This document shows positions 11,445 to 21,134 of a stretch of 64,000 nucleotides of DNA, in pieces. The DNA comes from Gracilaria domingensis (Eukaryota > Rhodophyta > Florideophyceae > Gracilariales > Gracilariaceae), in the NCBI GenBank assembly GCA_022539475.1, contig VCMS01000021.1, positions 248,001-312,000 on the forward strand. Direction: 5' to 3'. The translations under genes and the position numbers were made by a program. How positions within the stretch are numbered: position 1 is the stretch's first letter; every line of letters begins with the position of its first letter. A model generated the notes under the pieces. That model made no database searches. It saw nothing but the letters and a program-made list of their open reading frames with translations, and was not told where the DNA came from.

Positions 11445-13994
11445 TAAAGTACAATTTCTGTCTCATATATGATTGATCTGGTTGATTGCCCCGAAGGAAT
11501 TGGGACAACTTAAAAAACATTTTGAGGGACAAATGCTGTTAACCGCTCTTTGAAGGAGTATGAACTTGTGTTTAGAGCAGAATTGGATATCTGTGAGGTA
11601 TCATTTGCTGTTGGTTTTGGTGCCTCTGTCACGGATGTCATTTGTTGAGGAATTTTGCATGGTGTGTTTTTCATCATTCTGGTGATCGTTAGGAAAACGA
11701 AACATCATGTTGAAGCAGATCTTCAGCATGAAGCAAAGGAAATTGTGTTTTAAGACTTTTGAAAAGGATCTAAAATATTTGTAAAATGTTTTGCAAAGGT
11801 TCTTAAAATATTTTGAAATATGTGGGTTCAACTTTGGTATAATTAATATTTCTGAAAATTTTTGTTCAAGTTTTTGAATGCATTAAAGTTTTGAATATGG
11901 TATTGGATTTAGTTATAATGGATTTGAAGGTTTTAAGATATAGTTTTTTGCTGTATTTAATTTTTTTTACATATTTGGCTGGTGTAAGCTTTCAAATTTT
12001 AAATGCATTTAAAAAGCATTCAAATGTGCTGTAAGCATGCAATTGACTGCGTATCGTGTCAAACGGAGTCAAATGTTGCAGCATTCATTCCATCGGAGCA
12101 TTCCTGCACGCGGCTGCTGTAAGCGCGATGCTGTAAGAAGATGCTCGACACTTTAAACGTGTCGACGCTCTCTGAGGAAAAGAGGAGTATAAATGATGTG
12201 AGATCCGCTACAGAAGACCAGCACACGAGAGCGCCGATTTCATAATGGCATGGTGGCAGAGGATAGGAAAAAACAAGTATTTGACGAGTTACAAACTTCC
12301 TCGGAGAGCTGCCAATACAGAACGAAAGTGTTGATTAAGTGATGTGCAGGGGAGTGTTCTTCGAGGGTCATTGTGGACCGGAAAGTTTGGTTCCAATTGT
12401 CGGCCATTTGCGGCACGGAGGAATGGGTTTGATCTCATTTGGCTTCAATTCATTTGAATACGAGAAGGATGAGTACTACAGGTATATCGAGCAGGCAGGG
12501 TGCGTTATTTGTGATTGTATTTTTCCTAAACTGAATGGAATGTATGTAATAGTGATAAAGCTGTGATTGGGAAATATTGGTATAGGTTGATAGATTCGTC
12601 GTCGAAATTTGTTCTACATTCATGTACACATAGGCTTGCTCGATATGGACACCAAGTGTTTCAATAGACTCTTGTTTGGTTTGATCGCATTTTCGTTTTC
12701 AGAATGTAGTGGTTGTCATCGCATGTCGTATCAACTTCAGAGTTTTTCTGTTCAGTTTCCAATCGACGTCGAACAGAACCGATTTGAAGAGTGCCGCACA
12801 ATTTGAGGAGCTTTTTTCTCCAAAACGCCCGACTTCGCACTTCTTGTCTCTGACGCCGCCGTTTAGTTTGCGGATCGCACTACGTACCGGTGCCATCTCT
12901 GACTCGGTCTCTCGTTCAGATTAGCGCTGAGTTACTCACACCACTGTCAATGGGATCTAGTGCCAATAAAGCCCCCGACCTCTTATTCAGCACAACTGAG
13001 GTGTTTGAGCGTTTTGAGCTGCCAACAAGAATGTTTTCTGGGCCATTAGCGTAATTGTGCAGTTTTCTCATCAACTGGCTCGAAATCGCAGACACGTCTG
13101 TTCCAATTCTCACGAAGGATGTCAGGCTTCGTACACACCTACGTTTCAGGTTCGTAGAGTTTGTCTCCTCACAAAGATTGTTCCTCTTTGAAGTCTTTTC
13201 CGAATTACTTCAGCACATCAAGATGCGATGGCCTGGTGGAAGCCCACCCCCGCAGCTCGTTTTCGCCTTTCATGTAAGCATTTACCTCAATTTGTTCATC
13301 AAATCAAGTCATTCGTCGGCGTCAAAGTGTAAATAACTAGACTACTTCCACTCATCCTGCCAACAAGAGCAGTCAGTCTTTATCAGTGCTGTAGGGGGTT
13401 CCGGCAAGGCTGCTGAATCACAGATGGTGCTCGATCGAGGACCAGGACGGAGATCAGTCCGTCACTCGCTTTACGCTCATCGTCGTGAATTGAATCTTTT
13501 CATGCGTTTGAGAGGAACATGTGCACGTGGCATCGTTGTAAAGAGACCTGAAGCCATGACCTAAGTGCCATAATGGTACACAATTTTGGCTGTAAAGGAA
13601 CGTACCTCTCGCAAGACGAATGATCACCATCCACGTGTCAATACGTTTGCGCGCCGACCGCGTTTTTGTGCCAACAAGACCCGCAGGAAACCCCATCGAT
13701 TGCATTGATATCTTCGAGATGACGTTTCACGCATCTCTTCATCCCGGATCAGGTTTCACCGTACCCCGTCAGCTGACCTCGTTGTTTTCAGCAACCCCTA
13801 CGGCAGCTCGACGCATATGTGTGAAGCCCCTTCTCTGTGGGCATCGACCACGAAAACTCCCGCGTATGTCTATGTCGTTCGGCTTTGACCAATACGGCAA
13901 ACTACAATGTGTTCCTGTTCGATTGAAGCCCGATTGTAACTATTTGCTGAGCCAATCCGATCCAAAAGTGTGGTTGACGCTCGGACGTCGATAG
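11445..13994. other. Intergenic, AT-rich then mixed; possible small transcription unit
   Basis: 11450-12100 is AT-rich with no gene. A TATA-like GAGTATAAATG lies at 12186-12196. It is followed at 12211-12240 by a 29-30 nt motif shared with 6798-6826 (cagaagaccarcacacgaga). Downstream are a 29-codon frame from 12245 and a 75-codon frame at 12339-12566, neither of which resembles a known protein. 12600-13990 holds only short frames without support. Confidence 0.35.
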
Positions 13995-14003
13995 TTATAT
14001 AAA
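13995..14003 (+). promoter_or_regulatory. TATA box of the secreted-protein gene at 14165
   Basis: TTATATAAA lies about 165 bp upstream of the ATG. The same TATATAAAC core occurs at a similar distance before the second LPMO-like gene. Confidence 0.6.
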
Positions 14004-14164
14004 CCCAATCCGAAGTTCCAGTCTCTGGGAAAAGCCCTACAATCACCCCAGCCCCGTGAATAGAGTTCAGTTTCCAATCGCTGAACCCAGCCTCCAGTTT
14101 TACTGGCATTCACAAACGCACTGTTTTCGTAGCAACATCTTCTTGAGAAACTGATCACACTGCC

Positions 14165-14737
14165 ATGATGAAAATGCCGAAGTACTTCACGCTGCTGGCT
14201 TTGATCAGTGTCCTGGTCGCAGCAATGGCTTCTAAACCGGTGCTGGGGCACGAATCAGCCTCTTTGGAAATATCTTCTAAGACCTCGAGGCTGTATGGAT
14301 TGCTAATCCTTAAAAGTCGTCTGCAGCAAGTTAAAGGAAGCATCAGTAAGAGCAAGACTCTCATGAAGAAGCGCGTTACTCTGGGGTCCGCACAGATCAC
14401 TCCTCGCTTTGCTCAGTTTGCCAGGAAGGCTGTTCGTCGTCTTCGAGAAGCGAGAGAAATGAGAGGCAAACGCCCCGTTAGAATGGTGGCCATCAGGCGT
14501 GTACTCAGAGAACTTCTGTCAGATCTTGAGAAGGTCCCGGATGTTGGCGGACGTAGCATGGTGAGGGGCACCAAGAAGGATATGCGGGAGTTGCGAGAAA
14601 TAGTGACGGAGATCATCAAAGATGGCGATAAGTTTGGATGGGATTTGGAAGACATCATGGATTTGGTTCACCGTGTTCTTGGGGCGGACGGTTGTGTATC
14701 TGAGCTGATTGCGTTTCTTTCTACTATGTTCAAGTAG
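14165..14737 (+). CDS. Orphan secreted helical protein, 190 aa
   Basis: The frame is complete and intronless. Residues 1-27 form a signal peptide (MMKMPK then a Leu/Ala/Val-rich core LLALISVLVAAMA), with likely cleavage near AMA/SK or VLG/HE. The mature part is strongly basic in the middle, with many Arg and Lys (ARKAVRRLREAREMRGKR), and predicted to be mainly helical. It ends in an acidic and hydrophobic section (WDLEDIMDLVHRVLGADGCV) with a single Cys. The first of two Met codons at 14165 was chosen because the TATA box lies upstream and no other in-frame ATG precedes it. A small hairpin (AGAAACA/TGTTTCT) follows the stop at about 14745-14763. No family was recognised. It is likely an extracellular or vacuolar protein. 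Confidence 0.75.
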   Translation: MMKMPKYFTLLALISVLVAAMASKPVLGHESASLEISSKTSRLYGLLILKSRLQQVKGSISKSKTLMKKRVTLGSAQITPRFAQFARKAVRRLREAREMRGKRPVRMVAIRRVLRELLSDLEKVPDVGGRSMVRGTKKDMRELREIVTEIIKDGDKFGWDLEDIMDLVHRVLGADGCVSELIAFLSTMFK

Positions 14738-16189
14738 TCGTGAGAGAAACAAGAGTGTTTCTTCTTAACTGAAGGCGGAGCTCCCTTCAGAACTCGGACA
14801 CTAGCTGTGACGAGATTGATTTAGTAAACCATGTTGGATATCCACATTTTGTTCTTATATGGCCGAACAAGGTTCTGACACTCACAATCGTGCATCGTAC
14901 CCGCACAATGCGTCTTGCTGCCGCCTCATTGAGAGTTACATTTTGATACTGCCTCAGGGCAGAACTACACGTGTTCACATTCAGTAGGAAAAGGAACTAA
15001 ACTGATGTACATGAAAACTGAATCGTCGTGCCAACAGATTGAGGTCGATTGCGTCAAAATCTTCCGCTAAAGTATCAGCCTGCAAGTGTCCACAATGAGG
15101 GTATTTACAGGAGAATGCTATTTTTTAAAGGGCAATAATACACGAGAAATACATATAAAAACATTCCAATACGTGTTTCAAGCAGCCTGGTTTCAAGACC
15201 TTTCAAGTAGTTTTCGGAATGTGCTTCAAATTGTTCAAGACTGAGTCTTCTTTTGAAACGTTTTTGCACAGAATTAAAGGCTTTTCCTTATCAAGAAATA
15301 AATATTAAAAAAGACTAAGTGGTTGTATCTGATGAGCGAAGTAGCGCAAAATCACGAAACGCTTTTCCCCGTCGGTAACATAATCATTAATTTCCTATCG
15401 AATACAATTTTTATTGAAAAATTATTTTGGATAATTTTCCCAACTTATAAGAAACTTGGACATATTTTACCTTTATTAGGTAATCTAGAAAAAGTTTTAC
15501 TCGATTTTAATTATCTGATACAAATCATGTCACACGCAAGGGCATTTCTTCAAACGACGCGTTGATGATGCCTTGTCTTAGACACGTTGTACATCTCATG
15601 AAGTCCACGCCCTCACCCAAACCTGACATGTGGAAAGCCAGTTCAGTAGCTTTCTTTCTTGGCAAGAGCCGGAATGCTAAAAGCAAAGAATTTTTTGTGT
15701 ACAAATCTTTGAAATAGTTTTAAAACCTTTCGCAACATTTCTTCATTCTGTTTGCCACGTAAGATGACGTGCGCACAACGAACACATAATACACGGACCG
15801 CAACGTAGCAAACCAAATTCTGTGACATTTGTTTTGTTAAATGGAAATAAAAGTGGAGAAAAGTCCACGCATGAGAAACAGCCACGTTTGAGAGTGAAAC
15901 GGGGAAGCTTTGAACATAAGTAGCGGTCATGTGGAGCCGAAAATGTTAATGATGTTGGGTCAATGTTGTTCTTGTCTCTGAGCCTCTCATCCTAACTGAA
16001 ATATGTTCAAGTGTGTTCGAAACGGGTGTACCTGAGCTACTACCATATTAGGTCTTTCGTATTCTTATGTTTCAAAGTTGTTATAAACTTTGCGTTTGCT
16101 GAGATATGGTAACAACTTCCGTGATCTAAGCATAAACCTTTATTTCTCTTCCGTAATCTGATGATAACACGATTTCTCTTGGGATTGAG
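14738..16189. other. Intergenic without a supported gene
   Basis: The sequence is AT-rich between about 15100 and 15600. Open frames are short (at most 95 codons) and show no motif, signal peptide or promoter. Nothing further could be supported. Confidence 0.5.
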
Positions 16190-16813
16190 CTAAAGCGTGA
16201 GTGCTTTGATCGATTCAGACGCAGGAATTCCGTCAGGGTACATAAGGTGACAGGTTCTACAGGTCCCAACGTCTGGAAGCTGTACGCATACTGATGATCG
16301 CAAAAGTATAATGCAAACATCTTTCATAACATACACAGCGTCCTTGGGGGCAACAAGGAGTTCCTCTACTCGCGCCTCACATTCCTCGCATCCTCCGAAC
16401 GGAAGCACTGTGCAGAGAGTGGAAACCAGTACCACGCAGTCCTGAATTGTCTCAGTGCCCACGACGAGTGGGCCCATATCCGTACGGATACTTCGATTCG
16501 GTTCCGGAGGGAAACGAGCTCGAAGTGATTGGGGCGAATACCAATTCGCGAAGTCAGTGACTTTGACCATTTCGGCCCCTTCGAAGAGGTGTGATTTAGG
16601 CGTCTCAGTCTTCAGCAATGACTGCGCCATGGGTGCCGCGTGCAAGGTAGACATGTTGGCAGAGTTTGCCATGAGAAAGAAACCCACGAGAATTACAGAG
16701 ACTACGACAGTCATTAGCGCGGCTCTTCGTTTGATAGGTGAATGAGGTGGCATATGTGGATGCTCCTGACTGCCAGAGGAGTGTAGGGGTCTGTAGTTTT
16801 CCGTGGATTCCAT
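16190..16813 (-). CDS. Type II membrane protein with Cys-rich exterior, about 207 aa
   Basis: From the ATG at 16813 the protein has a short Pro/His-rich cytoplasmic tail (MESTENYRPLHSSGSQE, then SPIKRR). One membrane helix follows near residues 31-52 (LMTVVVSVILVGFFLMA), then a linker and a Cys-rich C-terminal half. Eight or so Cys are arranged with two CxxC pairs (CEEC and CRTC) and hydrophobic spacers. This fits a lumenal or extracellular disulfide-bonded domain anchored by the N-terminal helix. An upstream in-frame Met at 17062 would add 83 residues of unlike composition. I prefer 16813 because positive residues just before the helix then give a normal topology. No family was recognised. 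Confidence 0.65.
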   Translation of the reverse strand: MESTENYRPLHSSGSQEHPHMPPHSPIKRRAALMTVVVSVILVGFFLMANSANMSTLHAAPMAQSLLKTETPKSHLFEGAEMVKVTDFANWYSPQSLRARFPPEPNRSIRTDMGPLVVGTETIQDCVVLVSTLCTVLPFGGCEECEARVEELLVAPKDAVYVMKDVCIILLRSSVCVQLPDVGTCRTCHLMYPDGIPASESIKALTL

Positions 16814-18077
16814 TGTAAGATAAGCTGTTTTCTCGGATGCTAGTGATGGATCGAAAGTCCCACCGATGGCAGTAGGGTCTGGAGAAGAGCAAAGAGCAAA
16901 GTGTGCGGTATTTAACGTACGGTTGTGAATTGTACTCCTTTGCCGACTCTTGTTCTCACTTTGCAAGGATTCTACTCTCATGGACTGCAAAATAGCTCTT
17001 TCAACTCGCGAGAAGATTACATTGAGTCTCGCATCATTCAGACAAAAATCTCCGTTCAGCACACCTGATGGGCGTGTCCCTGCAGGGTGCTTGTGGTTTG
17101 CACGAAAGACGAATCGTTTGGAAGCAGAATAGGAACCCTCTCCATCACGAGATTTATGATTTCGTTGCTTTGCTTACCCTTTTCTTCTCTTGTGACCGCA
17201 TTATTCTGAGGAAAAAAAGTATCTCTGAATTTGGGCCCAACTCCGGCGCTCGGGCCCACAGTTTGGGCTGATTCACGTTACGGATGATACTGAGAGAAAG
17301 TCGATATCGGCTTTACCTCTTCTACCTTGGTGCTGCGTGAAATTGTGATGTTTAAGCGCATTCTGAAGCAAGATGTGCCGTTCACGGTGTGGTGGCCACA
17401 AACTTCGACGTCTTCGAGGCCCAAAGAAACTGTCCTGCAGCATCTCCGCAAAGCGAAAGTCAGACGACCGACCATGCCCCTGATACCTGTCGAGAACGCG
17501 ACGCATGTCTTGAGATGGACACCAAGCATGAGTCCTCAGTTCAACACTCGTTGTGTACGTTTCCGCACGAATCATGGGACTAAAAGGAGATGCATTCTGA
17601 GTCGTGTAATACGTGTAATGCTTGTAAAGCATTTTCCTTGACGCCTGTCGCATATAGCAGTGATTACATCATGTTAATCGTAATTGTTATCTCGCTTCCG
17701 TTTTCGAAAACAGACGAGATTTGCCTTGGTCTGAAAATCAATTTTCGAAAGTCAAAAGTAGAAATCGGAAAGGAATAAGATTTCGAGGCACGAAGAAGAT
17801 GATTTATTTTGAACTGGAGTGAGTGGATTGGAGATCTAAAGAGCGCCGGCAGCGCTCGTGGTATACAAGCAGCGTTTTTGGTGATCGTCATGGCCGGCGA
17901 TCGCCATCGCCGTCGATACGCCGCAGATCCCGCGTCGTTCTCCTCTCGCGATGCGGGTTTCTGCGGCGTTCTTTATGGATTTAATCATCTCGCGTGCATG
18001 CGGCGCCACCTAGCGCCGCCCCGTCGTCTCGCTGCCGCCGCTCCCCGCCCGCCACCGTCGCCGTTGACTGTCCAGAT
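16814..18077. other. Intergenic with a short GC-rich patch
   Basis: Several overlapping frames exist on both strands, none with domain support. 17880-18070 is GC- and CpG-rich (repeated CGCC/GCCG), giving artificial Ala/Arg/Pro frames. Confidence 0.5.
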
Positions 18078-18263
18078 CAGGGCCGTATTTGTGACTGACT
18101 ATTTTGCCAAATAATAGAGATTGACTGACTACTTTTAGCTGAACGAATAGTCATAATCCTATTTGTTTCTTATTTTTAGAAGCGTTGTGAATAGTCGATT
18201 TTCCATTTTTGTTGACTAATGACTACTCAATTTACTATTTTGATAGTCACAAATACGCCCCTG
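18078..18263. mobile_element. hAT-type MITE, 186 bp
   Basis: The block starts CAGGGCCGTATTTGTGACT and ends with the reverse complement of CAGGGGCGTATTTGTGACT. These are terminal inverted repeats with the CAGGG tip common in hAT elements. Inside, copies of GACTATT, GACTGACTA and ATAGTC alternate on both strands, as transposase-binding subterminal repeats do. Flanks (GTCCAGAT left, GACCCAGA right) are at best an imperfect 8-bp duplication. It has no coding capacity and would be mobilised in trans. Confidence 0.8.
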
Positions 18264-18689
18264 GACCCAGATATCCTGAAGGGTCGGAGATCCCCGAAGA
18301 ATCAAACCATACCGAAAAACGCTTTTAAATTCTTCCAAACGCATGGGCATGAAAAGATACGGGTAGAACACTCGGTTCACCTAGGGAGAAGCGAATAAAG
18401 TTAGTGAATTCAATTTCTGCCGACCATCAAGGAAGGCATGATATATGGTGTGCTATTGCGTTATTCACAACTGCTTTAGTTGATTGCTGGCTTGTGATGC
18501 GAACATTTATACATGAGGTAAGTGAAGTCAAATGCAGATGCCTGAAAAGCAGAACACTACTGCATCAGGTCTACAACAGAACGATTGCACCGCAAACCCG
18601 CTCAGTGTACAATACAGGACGAAGGAGCTTTAGGGAGAAGAAGCTTCCAAATTCAGTTTGCGTCGTAAGATAAAACTTTTCGCAAAACC
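18264..18689. other. Intergenic without a gene
   Basis: This lies between the MITE and the 3' end of the first LPMO-like gene. No supported feature was seen. Confidence 0.5.
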
Positions 18690-19970
18690 TTACGACTGCG
18701 GAGCCAAGCTCCACCAGAAAAGGCATCGAAAGCCTTCAGAAGCACTGCGGTAAACACAGACACCCTGCGCATCACAACAAGGAAGACGGCCATCACACGG
18801 CTTCTCCACAGAAACACAGTTCGGAGGGTTCTGACCTCCTTCTCTAACATCAACCAGTTCCGCTTTTTTGAGATCGCCAGATTCGTCACTTGCGGCCATG
18901 GTCTTATCCTGCTCTCCATTCTGCGCAGTATTCGGAGAGCGTTGCTCACCATCATTGTTTGTCTCCCGCTTGGGGACTTCGACGGGAACCGAAACGGGTT
19001 CCGAAGCAGTGGGCGCCGGTACAGAGCCGGCGTCGGAACCATCGGCGCCGATCTGTACATCAGCACACGACCAGAATTCCTCCGGAATCGTGGTGGAAGC
19101 GGTTCCTCCGCAATCCACCATATCCGCACGGTAGGTTCCACTCGCACCACCATCCGAGTCACAAATCGTACCGAACGGAAAGTTGTAGTTGACGAAATAC
19201 TCCTTAAATCCTCGTGGCGCACAGGTGTTGGCAGTGGCCCAGTACCATTGAACAATACAGTGCTTGCACTCCATGTCCGCCGGAAGTTGATAGCGCATCG
19301 TACCAGAGTCGCCGCCCACAATGTGAACACCGACGTGATCCGTCTTGCGGCATGGAACATACCAACGGCCCGGATACGCAGCGTCAATGGGTCCGCACTC
19401 GTGGATGGTTGCTTCCGAGGGGTTCTCACAGCTGGGGTGAGGGACGCGGTTGAGCTTGACGCAGTGGTTGTTGGTGAAGCAGCTGGCATCAAGATCCGGC
19501 TTTCCACATGCGTCCAGGTTGCAAAGGAAGAACTCGAAGTAGCCATTGTGGTTGGTATCAATCTCGGCACTGAAGTCAACCTGCTGCCCTTTCTTCCATC
19601 TGGCAACCTTGGGAACTCCGTTATATGGCATGAACTGACCTCCGAGCATATGGTCGTTGCTTCCCTTGGCGTCACCACACAGACCGGAACGACCGGCGGT
19701 ACCGAAAAAGTTCTTAGTAGGCTCGTAAACGCTCCATCCCTTGGAAGGAAGGTTGGAAACGACAGTGCCCTTTCCACCGCCGTTGAGACAATGGGGGCAG
19801 TAGTCAATGACCATATTTTCTATATCTGGTATGTCCATATTGTACTCGCACTTGTCAGTGTGATAGGCACCACGTTGACGAGGCGTGCACATCATTCCGT
19901 GGGCGTTGACAACGGAGAGGACCGAGAGGATGGCGGAAACCACGGCAAGAAGAGACACGGTGGAAGACAT
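18690..19970 (-). CDS. Secreted LPMO-like protein A (AA15/LPMO_10-type), 426 aa
   Basis: Predicted copper-dependent polysaccharide monooxygenase acting outside the cell. Residues 1-23 are a signal peptide (start MSSTVSLLAVV). Cleavage after VVNA exposes His24, the first ligand of a histidine brace. The second His lies at about 141 in DTNHNG. Other family hallmarks in order are CGDAKG, GGQF, FFLCNLDACG, CF-x3-HCVKL, LPADMECKHCIVQWYW and EEFWSCADVQI. After residue 300 comes a Pro/Glu/Ser linker, then a compact six-Cys tail (PCDG-x3-PCC-x5-C) ending WWSLAPQS, knottin-like and perhaps a binding module. The start at 19970 is preferred over 20063 because it matches the paralogue. A near-identical paralogue lies upstream in the same orientation. 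The substrate (chitin, cellulose or an algal glycan) cannot be told from sequence. Confidence 0.85.
   Translation of the reverse strand: MSSTVSLLAVVSAILSVLSVVNAHGMMCTPRQRGAYHTDKCEYNMDIPDIENMVIDYCPHCLNGGGKGTVVSNLPSKGWSVYEPTKNFFGTAGRSGLCGDAKGSNDHMLGGQFMPYNGVPKVARWKKGQQVDFSAEIDTNHNGYFEFFLCNLDACGKPDLDASCFTNNHCVKLNRVPHPSCENPSEATIHECGPIDAAYPGRWYVPCRKTDHVGVHIVGGDSGTMRYQLPADMECKHCIVQWYWATANTCAPRGFKEYFVNYNFPFGTICDSDGGASGTYRADMVDCGGTASTTIPEEFWSCADVQIGADGSDAGSVPAPTASEPVSVPVEVPKRETNNDGEQRSPNTAQNGEQDKTMAASDESGDLKKAELVDVREGGQNPPNCVSVEKPCDGRLPCCDAQGVCVYRSASEGFRCLFWWSLAPQS
19210..19598. repeat. Gene-conversion tract, copy in LPMO-like gene A
   Basis: The 389 bp match 21649-22037 in gene B with 4 differences and no gaps (about 99% identity). 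Sequence on either side drops sharply, to about 70% over the next 58 bp toward the signal peptide. It covers the second copper His and the region up to the VQWYW motif. Confidence 0.85.
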
Positions 19971-21134
19971 GGTTGGGTAGGAAGGCCGGTTTGGTAGGGG
20001 CATTGAGTCAACCAATTTGTTCGAATTTGAATGTTCCCCTGTCTTTAAGAAGCAGTCAGACATAACTGAGACGAGCGGGAGTTGACGGCTGGAATCGAAG
20101 TGGAAGTCAACAGGTTAAGATCGAGGATTTTGTTGGAGGTGGGATCCATTGCCGCGAGTGGCTTGGCTTGCAAACGTGTCTGCGGCGGGATGATCGGCGT
20201 GGCGTGCAGATGGAATGGCCACAAAGCAGGGCAATTATGCCGCTCTTTTCGCCCGCATGGAACTGGAGCCCGGGGCGCTCAATGTTGATCAGCAAGTCCA
20301 TGTGGAAGAGACCGCTGTACTAGCGACCAGTTAGCGAGAAGAGTGACAAATCTTGGAAAGGTGTACGTATGAAAACCTGGGGCAGAGAACGCATTCTGAT
20401 CCCATGCGCATTCGTACTCTGCGCCATGACAAGCATTGGAATCATCTTCCAGAATGCATCCAGATGGGTTTGCAGATTTCTATGAAGCATTTCCTAACAG
20501 CGGATCAGGTCGCCTACGAATGCCGACGCAGAGCCATCGGCTTGACCTATCGGCTCATCAGCATCGGTGTTCGTAGACTACACGTACCGTCGTACTTGAT
20601 CTGTGACAACAATTGGTCTGGAAAGAGAGCATTGACTCAATGATCTTCGAAATTTTAATTTTGAAAAATTAGCAATAGTTTTCTCCTGTTTTTGGTGTTC
20701 TTTTGAAATTCAAATTTGAAACGCCATCGCGACAAACTCTACACGTACTGATTCTTTAGCCGGATCTGTTGGAGAGCTTTCCTACATAGTTCTTCCCCAG
20801 GGGAATGGAAAAACTATGACGCTGTGAGGTACATGTACATGAATTCAGCACATTCACTTTCTACCATAAAAAGGTAGGGAGTATAGTATCGTATAATAAT
20901 GCTTTATGCACATATGATTAGATCGTTGATGGCTAGAGACGCAGCTATATATACAAGGGCAAGTATAGTCAAATGCCACAGATGGCCTGAGAAGCACAAC
21001 TCATCATCATCTCGAAGAACTGAGGCTTCCCACAAAAAAACGATTGCAAGGTCGCTCGTTGTAGAAGATGAAGAAGCTAACGGGCGAAGCATCTTCAAAA
21101 TCTCAGGTTGTAAGTTAGAACAGTTCGCCGAACT
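19971..21134. other. Spacer between the two LPMO-like genes
   Basis: It holds the 5' region of gene A and the 3' region of gene B. A 96-codon plus frame at 20353-20643 has no support. No TATA box like that of gene B was found for gene A. Confidence 0.5.

Noticed and set aside
7907-12100. GTCAAACG...GTCAAA motifs at 7918 and 12057 as hAT terminal repeats
   Set aside because: They are in direct, not inverted, orientation and match only loosely, so they do not define the ends of the hAT element.
17273-17653. 126-codon minus frame
   Set aside because: Overlapped by equally long frames on both strands, with no signal or motif.
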